Below, piece by piece: positions 46,614 to 55,517 of a stretch of DNA of 64,000 nucleotides. Numbering within the stretch: the first letter of the stretch is position 1; each line of letters opens with the position of its first letter. The notes beneath the pieces are model-generated. The model was not told the origin of the DNA. It did no database searches and saw nothing but the letters and a program-made list of their open reading frames with translations. Position numbers and translations under genes: made by a program. Source of the DNA: Apostichopus japonicus (taxonomy: Eukaryota > Echinodermata > Holothuroidea > Aspidochirotida > Stichopodidae); NCBI RefSeq assembly GCF_037975245.1, contig NC_092578.1, forward strand, positions 16,064,821 through 16,128,820. The letters are read 5' to 3'.

Positions 46614-47933
46614 CTGTCAATAAATGAAACACTTGGTTATCCAGGGATGAGCTTGGGGTAAACAAAAAATCACGGAACTTTGCAAAAATTGCGGTATAGG
46701 CTCCAGTTTGCGTATGCTACAGTGTGTTAGGATAATAGTTTTTGTCCCCGAGGTAGAAAAGAAATCACGGATATTCCACGAATTCGCGGAAAAAGCTCAT
46801 GCCTGATTATCACTGCCAGATATTACGTTTAAATGTTTTCTTTTGGAATTTCTGGTCGTCATATTATTAAAAATTGCTTTTACAGTCCTCTTAAATGAAA
46901 CATGCCCTTTTCCTTTGTGAAACTACAAGTGCTTTCATTGGTTAATTGAACAAATATTTGTGGTATGAAAATGCAAAGAGTGGGGAGTGAAGAACTTTGT
47001 GGAGCATTGAGAGTTGCGATTTTGATCTGATGAGGCCAACCCTCGATAAACTTCCTGAAAAGACTATTAATTTTTGATGCATTCCAAACCACCAAATATC
47101 GCTGATAGACAATAGGGCACTTGTACTGTAGTCTACCAACAATCTTACCTTTTGTTTGCACCAGAGAGAGTACTTTTTGTTATGACAAAAATTGAAAGAA
47201 AAAACAAACGGTCACTTTTCATATCATTAGATACGGCACTTCCGATTAAAGGCATTGAAGACCCGCCCCAAACCGCGTGCCGCGCTCTGAAAAAGTTAAC
47301 TTTCTGTTGCTTGCAAATAACGTTTTCTTCTTGTCGCTACAAAATGCAGACAGTACCTTGTATCTTTTATCTAGACCTGAGATGTCCACGCTGCTATGTA
47401 CACTGTGTTGTGGGTATTGACCGTAGATGTATGTATGACGGTACACTAGGGTCTAATTACCGACGGTACCAAGCTGTGTGTGTATTTTCTGGGATCGATG
47501 GTGGTGTCTAACACTTCTGTTATACCTCATTCGAAACTAGATCAGATTACGGCATGAGACGTTTCTTTGTGGGTGAGTCTTCACACCCTTGAATGAAATG
47601 GGGGAACCCTTTAAAAGTTGTTTTTCCACAAAAGTAGGGGAACGGCCCGATGTAACTTACCACATCTTGGTAGGATGGAGGCGGTGGAGAGGCGGATTTC
47701 TGATGCACTTCGATGTACTTGGGGGACGGATCCGTACCGACCTCCGTCCTCTCCGATGCAGTGGAACCGATCACGAGATAATCGTCTTCTTCCTTGGTCT
47801 GGGAGAGATGTTCTGGAATGGGCTGGGATGCGCCACTACCCATGGTCGGCACTGCGGTGGTCTTGTTGGGTGGTTGGTTTGATTTCAAAGGTAAGAAGTT
47901 CCTTAGGTTGGAGAAGACTGAACTGGAGAGCAT
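46386..47933 (-). CDS. UMAD1: UMAD1-like UMA-domain protein (ESCRT-I associated), complete, 2 coding exons
   Basis: Small protein predicted to join ESCRT-I through its UMA domain and so act in multivesicular-body sorting. Coding exons 47661-47933 and 46386-46613 (GT-AG, phase 0 at the junction) give 166 codons; human UMAD1 is about 137. The N-terminal half has EEDDYLVIGSTASER, comparable to the EADGFVLLG segment of human UMAD1, and ends PPPPSYQDV, which includes a PPxY motif. The C-terminal half carries the UMA domain about residues 108-155, with DIPFALHPRLQVI and LDLDKYLYDFSLEEDI. The identity is inferred from these motifs and supported by the RPA3 neighbour. The intron contains a transposon copy. 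An additional small exon cannot be excluded. Confidence 0.85.
46614..47660 (-). other. UMAD1 intron
   Basis: 1047 bases, a third of it TTAA family 1 copy D. A 93-codon minus frame at 46880-47161 has no start context or recognised motif and is left unassigned. Confidence 0.6.
47246..47592 (+). mobile_element. TTAA-type miniature element, family 1, copy D
   Basis: TTAA at 47246-47249; the right-hand tetramer is mutated to TTGA. Ends AGGCATTGAAGACCCGCC and GTGAGTCTTCACACCCT. Lies in the UMAD1 intron 68 bases from exon 1. Confidence 0.72.
47661..47933 (-). CDS. UMAD1: UMAD1 coding exon 1
   Basis: 91 codons from ATG at 47931-47933 to GTG, then donor GTAAGT. Proline-rich end SASPPPPSYQDV. An upstream out-of-frame ATG (ATGCACACA) lies 35 bases before the start. 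The exon sits between two direct copies of TTAA family 1 (47246-47592 and 48288-48648). Confidence 0.85.
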
Positions 47934-48287
47934 GATGGACGATGTGGCATCTCTATCGTTGTGTGCATCTCAGTGAGAGAGGAATCGACTAGAGTAAATC
48001 ATAATGGAGAGATATGACATAAAGTTAAGACATGGAAAATGACTTTTCACTCGTTATACATGATGAGGTTATTAACTCGCACACTGGCAGTCATATTTGC
48101 TTCATCAACGAATGTTTTACCTCCAACCGATAGGATTACTTTTCAAATTGATAGAAAAAGCCACAAGACATTGTTTAAAGCAGTGGCAATATGCATATAA
48201 GTAGACTTACAATTACTTTTCTATGGAAAGAAAACATCATCTTTTACCTCAAAACTGACAGAGTTTTCATACTTTTGGTTAAGTATA

Positions 48288-48648
48288 TTAAAGGCATTGA
48301 AGATTCGCCCCAAACAGCGTGCGGCCATCTGAACATTATGTTGTTGCAAGTGAAGTTTTCTTTGTGTCGCTACAAAATGCAGACAGTAATGAAACGTGAT
48401 ACCTTGTTATCTTTAGCTGGACCTGAGATGTCTATCACTGTATCATGTGTACAACACTGTGCTGTGGGTATTGACTGCAGCTGTATGTACTGACTGTACA
48501 CTAGTGTCTAATTACCGACAGTAGCAAGCTGTGTGTGTGTATTTTCTGGGATCGATGGTGTCTAATACTTCTGTTACACCTCATTCGAAACTAGGTCAGA
48601 TTACCGGCATTAGACGTTTCTTTTTGCGCGAGTCTTCACACCCTTTAA
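48288..48648 (+). mobile_element. TTAA-type miniature element, family 1, copy E
   Basis: TTAA at 48288-48291 and 48645-48648. Ends AGGCATTGAAGATTCGCC and GCGAGTCTTCACACCCT. Same orientation as copy D, about 1.04 kb from it, on the 5' side of UMAD1. Confidence 0.75.
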
Positions 48649-51124
48649 AGAAGTCAAGGCACACATAATCTATATTGGAATAAGCAGGGTTAATCTCAGG
48701 AAGTGGCCTGGGCTCTTTCTTATGAATTATTTTGGGACTAACATACGGTACTTTCATGCAAAACAAACTTAATTTTACTCAAAGCCAAAACATAGTGAAT
48801 TACTTGACACTTTCATGAATATCTATTCTGATGTTAATTTGGTTGCTCAAATATTCATGACTGCAATTGGTGGTCAAGGGTCAAGTAAAACCTGATGCTT
48901 GCATATTCATGAGAGGAATATTTCTACTGTCTGTACATGTTGTATATAGTTACTCTGTGCCTTTAGAGAAGCACATGTTTTTGTTTTGGAAGGATACCAC
49001 TATACACTACCAAGGAGAGCCAAATCTTGATTATTTCACTACACTGGGGCAAGTTACATTTTTCTTTCTACTTATCATAAGTAATTTTTTGGCTATATAT
49101 ACAAAAATAGTCATATTGGTTTTCAGATCTTACTCTAGTCTTAGTTAGTTACTACAGTAGTTACTGTAGGGGCATTAACTAGACTTAGGCTTACAGAACT
49201 GTATGTTATTTTCTAACAAGGAGCTGAATTAAAATTAAGTTACTAAACTGCTATTTTATAAGATATACAGTTCTAGTAGAATGAGCCCAATAAGTCCCCT
49301 GCTTTGGGCCTAAGTTCCACTTGGTAGGTTTTGCTTCATAACAAGCTTACTCTTGAAGCAAGAGTTTGAAAGGGTCAGCCAGGCCAAGATAGTGTAATTG
49401 AGTCAGCCCTGTTATATGGTGGTATTTGGTAACTTTGCATGTACCCTAACTTTGTGTTCTGTGTTAAATATATGTAGCTACACTGTTAGATACTGCAGTT
49501 ACTATTTGAAAGTTTAACTGTGACCACTGTCTTCAAATACAGTTCTGAAGTACGCACAAAACCTTATGAAAACCACTAACATTGCTACAGTGAAAAAAGG
49601 ACAAATCAATTTTGTATTCTGAAGTATTTTCACGCAATATTGTGCTCACTTATTGGAATTATACAGTAAACTTCAATGCATATATCTGAAGTTAGGGAAA
49701 TTTGGCCTTCTTTTGAGCAGTTTGAATAAGCGCTCTTTACAAGTATAATTTTATCTGTTTCTGGCGTAAACGGATCAAAGCAAAGATGAAATCACATCGT
49801 TGAAGGACAGAACTAAACCACAGTGGGACATTGAAAGATTGTCAATACCACTGTTCATTACAGGAAATAATTTTGCCCTCAACATCCAGAAGTTACTGTA
49901 TTACCATCCTACCAGGATTTGAAATCAGGGTAAGTCTACAACATTATTATACTTACTCTAAAGAAAATGGTGGAAACATGTGGCATAGTTTTTGCACATG
50001 AATTCCTTACTTTTTACACATCTTTTAATGTATTGCTATTTCAGTAGTAATTTTGGTATCTACCGTAACTTGTCTCCGCCTCTACCAAGAATTCCTGGAT
50101 CTACTCATTACAGAGCAAAAGGAGACAAATTCATTATTAAAGCATGAAGCTTTATTACAGATTGATCAGCCTAAGCCAAAGCTTTCTTTGTGCAGCCTAA
50201 GGTAATCTAACATTCCTGATACCTGCACAAATGCAAATCTTGAACTAACAAGTGGTATATATTACACAGGTCATATAATAAGAATAGCCTTCCTATCGAT
50301 GTATAGCCTTCATTATAAATAGGATATGCACCTGCTACTCCATACTGTAAGTTTCTGTGTAGGCCTAGGTTTTGACTAAGTATTTCCAATATGAATAAAA
50401 GTTACCAAAGAAACGCAATGACATTACATTTACCATGCTTATGTTACTTGCAACTTACACTCAATTTAGATTCAGCTGGCCAATACCTTCGCACATGAGG
50501 CTGCCTTGTAAGATAAGACTAGGCTATTACTAGGTTAAAGGAATAAGGCTGTAGGCTACGGCTGAGAAGTTTCCAAATTCCTGATCCCAAATTGACATTA
50601 CGAGACACATAAAAAACGTTTGTTAATCAGCGATGCATTCGTCAATGTCAACAATGAAAACGTAAACAGATTAACAACACCAGCATTGTCGTCACTAGTC
50701 TACATTGAGCGGCAGAGAGTAAGGATACGTACAAGTCTATGATCATAAATTTTTGTGGTTATCACAAAGTTTCAGTACAGTACAAAGGTTACCAAGGCCA
50801 GATGACGTTACTAACAAGGGAATTCCCGAACACAGAAATTACACTAGTCTGTGAGTGTCATGCGCACTGAACTAAAATCACGTTTCAGTGGTCATCATAG
50901 AAATTGAACAGAGTGCTCATGTGATCGAATTATTAGTTATCATACACAGATAACGTCTGACATATGTAAGAAAAAGCCTTTGAAGTTTTTCGAAATTTGA
51001 TGTATGTAATTAATGAAAACTTAGGAAATTATTAACCTAGATGTGACATATAAGTTTTAATTGAATATAAAGGATATTATCTTACTTTCATAACAGCTAG
51101 GCTCTTCCACACTCGTGCGAGTTA

Positions 51125-51135
51125 TTTGGCGGGAA
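51125..51135 (+). promoter_or_regulatory. E2F-type site TTTGGCGGGAA
   Basis: Matches the TTTSGCGC/G-type E2F/DP consensus with the flanking AA. It lies 1.8 kb upstream of the RPA3 ATG, before the 5' UTR acceptor at 52850. Replication genes are common E2F targets. Match only, no occupancy evidence. Confidence 0.45.
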
Positions 51136-51582
51136 GGGAATCAAACTCAGCGGTTGAGATTTATTCAATACAGTGTCCAGGCCTTGCGAGAATATTGAAG
51201 AAACCTATAAAAAGTGTATTCCAGCGGTGCTTCATTGATCAGAAAAATATTCAGTCCAAAATCGGTACAAGTTAGGTGCAGGAGCCAGTCGTTTATTACT
51301 TTGCGCTTGTCAAACTTGATAACTGACTATTTCCAAACTGATATATAGCCGAGAGACCACTAGTAATAGTATTATTATTAACGTAGTAGCAGTAGGCTAG
51401 TACTAGTAGTAGAACTTAGTACTGGAGTAACTGAGTTCGGTTATGCTAGTAAATATTAATATTAAGGCCTAACCTAACCAATAGGCCAAGGAAAAATGTT
51501 AGACTATTGCATATGCAACTAGGCAACTAGGCTGTCGCCTTTGGGTTATACCTTTTGTCCATTTTCCTGTGATGCAACCACC

Positions 51583-51594
51583 CAATATGGCGGC
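51583..51594 (+). promoter_or_regulatory. YY1-type site CAATATGGCGGC
   Basis: Matches the CAAnATGGCGGC YY1 promoter-type consensus. Such sites sit at or just after transcription starts in many housekeeping genes, so the RPA3 (or UMAD1) start may be near. Confidence 0.45.
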
Positions 51595-52249
51595 CGTGGC
51601 AGGTGAAAAAGGCATAAATTTTCTGTGATTTTGTGACAATTAACCCAGTAGGAACTCTGTGATTTCTCAAATTTTTGCATTTTCATTGCTAAAAAAATTA
51701 GCACGGCTTTGCCATCGCAAAGGCCAATATGCAACCTTGAGTCAGACTGAACAACATGAAAATGATTGAGATCAATATTCTTAAGGGGGACAAATTGCAG
51801 CTACTATTTCATTTAAATTGGTAGGTCATCAATAAAACACTCAATATTGCTGTTTTGCGGGACCTTTGACCGGGACCATTGAATTTGACAAATGTCAAGT
51901 TCGTAATTGTCAGCCTTTGAAAGCAATCTGCATGAGTACCCTTGCTTATTTACGTAACCAAAAACAATTTGAATCCAGTTAGTGAATGTATCACATAATT
52001 TTTATATTGTTTCAAGGATGATCATGTTCTGTTAATTCCCCATGTTTTAATTGGGAACGCATGTAAACCCAGACTCTTGACTATATAAGCACTACTGGCA
52101 CCAAAGCTATAGTAAATAAGTGACAACTTAATTGATTATCGTTACTTGTCACTCTGCCCAGTTATATCTTGAACAGCATTTGAATTCCACGAGACCGAAG
52201 GTCCGTGTGACCGAATTTCCGCGAGTCGATGGTCCGCGAGACCGATGGT

Positions 52250-52472
52250 CTATGGATAGTCCATCGATCGTAACTAGACTTTTTCATTAGAGGGGCTTAA
52301 GAGGGGGTCAAAGAGATTGACAAGGGGGCTATTAACATTGTTTAAAATAAGGTATCGCTATATCAAATTATTAAGTTATATTCTATTCTAAAATTTCATT
52401 TGGGGCAGCAGGGGGGCGAGACTTTGAGAGCGGGGGCTTTTGCCCCTTGCAACCCCCCTGGTTACGCGACTG
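52250..52472. mobile_element. possible degenerate hAT-like miniature element
   Basis: The right end CCCCCCTGGTTACGCGACTG is a common hAT terminus. The left end (ATCGTAACTAGAC) is only a loose mirror and no target duplication was found. A ~20-base repeat of GAGACCGATGGTC words precedes it (52190-52250). Confidence 0.4.
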
Positions 52473-52866
52473 ATGGAGGCCTGGTATCAATGCAAGCCGC
52501 CCCAGCCCCTTGTGCAAGTCACTGGTATCCACTATGAAAAGAACTGGCTGTAAATTCTCTTTAATTACGCGCTTTATCAACGTAACATTACTGGTAGTAA
52601 TATTTGTCTTACCAGTTTTATAGGCCTAGTAATAGTTTCGGTCTCGCGGGGCCTAGTAATAGTTATGTTCTCGTGACCTGTAACCCTTTCCTGCAAATGC
52701 ACAACATGTTGAAATGCAAAAAGGTAATGGTGGTTTCTAAATCAATTTTCACCCAATTGTGTATAAATTTAAACCATCAATGAGTTACATATATATACCA
52801 TATGCTTTCAAATATTTAAGTTTTTTTTCATCTCTTTCTTTCATCAACAGATTAGAAGACAGTTTT

Positions 52867-52893
52867 ATGCTAACAAAATCCACTTTGTTATAA
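52867..52893 (+). promoter_or_regulatory. uORF in the RPA3 5' leader
   Basis: ATG at 52867 opens eight codons (MLTKSTLL) and stops at TAA 52891-52893, 50 bases before the RPA3 start. Its context (T at -3) is weak, whereas the main ATG has G at -3 and +4. It is in the same exon if the acceptor at 52841-52850 is used. Confidence 0.45.
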
Positions 52894-52943
52894 AACAGGC
52901 TTTTGTTTCTTTTGCAAAAAAAACATTACAAGGAACAAAAGTG

Positions 52944-53033
52944 ATGGATTCATCAGCAAAGCCCAGGATCAACGGTGCACTCCTCAGTAACTATAAAGGA
53001 CAAGTCGTTTGTGCATTGGGCAAATTAAAAGTG
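52944..53033 (+). CDS. RPA3: RPA3 coding exon 1
   Basis: 30 codons, MDSSAKPRINGALL to GKLKV, donor GTAAGC. The exon begins at 52851 after a TCAACAG acceptor, so 93 bases are 5' UTR. Confidence 0.95.
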
Positions 53034-55517
53034 GTAAGCACTATGACACTGTTATGTACAGTACTATATAGTATTATATAGTATTTATATAGTATTTATA
53101 GTATATTATATATATATCACACAATTTATGTAAAATAAATTGTAGTAGAACTTCTGTATTTTCTAATATAGAATATGAATCATAATCGGATATATTGTTA
53201 ATTGGCCTGATAGGGCAGTTATATTTTACGACATTGAGCAGCCACTTGGGCATGTGTGAAAAAGTCCAATGGCTTAATATTACTTACACTTCACATGGGA
53301 TGGCTATAAAATTAACAGTTTTTAGACCATTTGAGATTTCTACTAAACAATTTGGAAGACCATTTCAGATGGAAGAAACTGTTGACCTGTTCCTAGATCG
53401 AAAGGATGGAACCCCATTGTACTTTAGCCTAGCCATTGCTCGAAGTCATGACTAACTACCAGCTGTTAGGTTTCATGACTTCATAGCTTCAGTAATGCCA
53501 CTGTATTTATTCACTAGACAATAGCACTCGGTCTGGTTTTTATCCAGAGCAGAGTTTGAACTTGAGGTGGTTGAACATGTTACCAGCCTCATAGCCTCAA
53601 GATTCAAGACTAGTTTCTGTGAATTTTGAAAGAAAGCAAATTATGTCATCCTAACAAGTAACTGGCAGTTCAAATTTAATTTATTGGTCAAATTATAATG
53701 TTAAATATTATAAACAGTTATATTGGGAGGGGGGATCTAGTTTTGGGTAAATTTTATTTTGGTTTATAATAATTACACGCAGGTGAAAGGGTGCAATTAA
53801 TATGCATTTCAAATTTTAGAAGGTATGTTTTTTTTTCTTTTTACTTTTACAAACTATGGAACAAATTCATGAGTTACTTAACAGTTTTCAGGAAATTCAA
53901 TTGAGCTGGGGAAAACAAGTTCAATAACAAGTTTGTGACAAAAGAAGACTAAATAGTTCAATATGATATTACTCCATGACTCAGTGGGTCCTATATAAAT
54001 ATAACTTTTGTTTTCAAACATTTTAGGACAACGGATCATCCTTTTCTATGACGCTTTGCGATGGCACGGATGTAGAGGTCTTTTTGGACAAGAAGGTAGG
54101 TGATACCAAGAAGGGGAGATTGTCTAGACTTGGGGGGGGGGGTGGGGAGAGGATATGGGGAGGGGAATGATGTTGTGGATTAAACCCAAAAGGGAAAAGC
54201 AAACTTCATGTTCTCTTTCCTGGTCTTGTTACTCCACTTCTTTGAAGTGACTGAACCATAAAAATGTTTTGAAGAGCACTCTAGAATCAATTTTCCATCT
54301 TTGTTTCCTCTGTGACCCGTTTGTAGGCAGTGTGGTGATATATGGTTACTTTCTGTGTTCCACTGATAAAACGCTGTAGTTTGTAACCACTATTTCGAAT
54401 GCAATGTTAATACACGCAGCCTCTGTGAAAATGAGTGGAATCCTAGTAGTGAAAGAGGGAAGCATTACTTTTGTATTTTGAGAATAATTTTTTCAAACAT
54501 AATTTCACCTTTTTTTGTGGAATTATACAGTGTACACTAATACATACATGTGTGATGTTTTGGGAAATTAATTTTGAGCTTTTTTTTTGACTGAGAGACC
54601 TTTAAGAAGTATCCATCTATTTCATTCTGGCAGACCCATTCATGACATCACATAGTTGCAAGATAGGCCCAAAACACAGAGCACAATCAGAAAGATAGGG
54701 AGAGATTTAAGGAACATTTGTGTCCTTAGCATCACTGACTAACCATAGCACATATCCTAAATTTATGTGAATATTACTGTGTGTTATGTCTCATTCAGTT
54801 TGAACCGATACGTATATATTTCCCTTTTCTGTAGCCTGAAAAAGAGTTGGAGGGGATGATTGAGGTGGTAGGAGAGGTCGGGAGTAACCATCATCAAATA
54901 CAGGCCCTCGTTCATCGGATTCTCGGCGATGTCGAATTTGGTGAGTGGCAGTAGTGGTATGGAAAAGCTACTGTACCTTAACAGAATTGCTGTTCTCTTG
55001 TTAAGCAAAACTCCAACTAGTGCTTCTTCTGATAGAGAAAAGTTAAGTCATGTTCACCTTATGTAGCATAAAAGTCCTTATTGACTATATTGTTTCAAAA
55101 AGAATGTATAACCAAATTTGACATCACCCCTTTCCTAACCCTCTCCCCCCCCCCTCCCTCCATAAGTTTATCAACCTCTGATTTTGTCGTTTTAAGGCAT
55201 TCATTGCCGAAACTGACTGATTCTGGTTACCAGAGAGACAAAATTGATGATTTTGAAATATTTACCGTTGTACTGTACAGTTTTCTCGTTTGACATGTCA
55301 CCCTCTTGTGAGAAAGGTCGATAAAAATCTCAAGTCGCCATAGCAGATTGCTACTCAAGATCACCCCACCATCTGATAAATTATGTTTGTTTATATTTTG
55401 TTTCCAGATGTGAATCTGTACAATGAAGCTGTCAACTTGTCACATCAGTTTCCAGAGTTCTATAAAGTTGGTATTTCAGACGCAGACAGCCAATCCCAAG
55501 ATACCATGGACGCCTGA
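52944..55517 (+). CDS. RPA3: replication protein A 14-kDa subunit, complete, 4 coding exons
   Basis: Smallest subunit of the nuclear single-strand DNA binding heterotrimer RPA, needed for assembly of the trimer in replication, repair and recombination. Coding exons 52944-53033, 54027-54095, 54835-54940 and 55408-55517 give 124 codons (human 121). It is a single OB fold throughout. Matching blocks: PRINGALLSNYKGQVVCALG, SMTLCDGTDVEV, ELEGMIEVVGEV and DVNLYNEAVNLSHQFPEFY, all of which parallel human RPA3 in order. Start chosen at MDSSAKPRIN because it precedes the conserved PRIN directly and has a good context. A 5' UTR acceptor at 52850 implies at least one upstream non-coding exon. Head to head with UMAD1, tail to tail with MIOS. 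Confidence 0.96.
53034..54834 (+). other. RPA3 introns 1 and 2
   Basis: Intron 1 (53034-54026) holds an 86-codon plus-strand open frame at 53195-53455 that is not recognised and has no splice signals in register. Intron 2 (54096-54834) contains a G-run and sequence loosely similar to 49560-49690. Confidence 0.5.
54027..54095 (+). CDS. RPA3: RPA3 coding exon 2
   Basis: 23 codons, DNGSSFSMTLCDGTD to FLDKK, the middle strands of the OB fold (human FILSDGEGKNGTIEL region). Acceptor TTTTAG, donor GTAGGT. Phase 0 at both ends. Confidence 0.95.
54835..54940 (+). CDS. RPA3: RPA3 coding exon 3
   Basis: 35 codons plus one base. PEKELEGMIEVVGEV matches the EEISGIVEVVGRV block. Acceptor CTGTAG, donor GTGAGT. 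Confidence 0.95.
55408..55517 (+). CDS. RPA3: RPA3 coding exon 4
   Basis: Completes Asp and encodes VNLYNEAVNLSHQFPEFYKV, the C-terminal trimerisation helix, then a short polar tail ending DTMDA and TGA. Confidence 0.95.

Larger units (their letters stand above)
47934..52850. other. divergent UMAD1-RPA3 intergenic/5' region
   Basis: Holds the start regions of both genes. Apart from element copy E, candidate E2F and YY1 sites and a possible hAT-like piece near 52250-52472, it is largely unique. No other exon recognised. Confidence 0.5.

Noticed and set aside
46880-47161. Additional UMAD1 exon (93-codon minus frame)
   Set aside because: The two recognised exons join in phase 0 without it, and no motif or convincing acceptor/donor pair was found.
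47152-47511. 119-codon plus-strand frame
   Set aside because: Lies mostly in TTAA element copy D; parallel frames occur in the other copies (for example 48191-48493).
49560-54600. Repeat pair 49560-49690 and 54450-54590
   Set aside because: They share words such as TTTTGTATT and GGAATTATACAGT but the similarity is patchy; not strong enough to call a family by eye.
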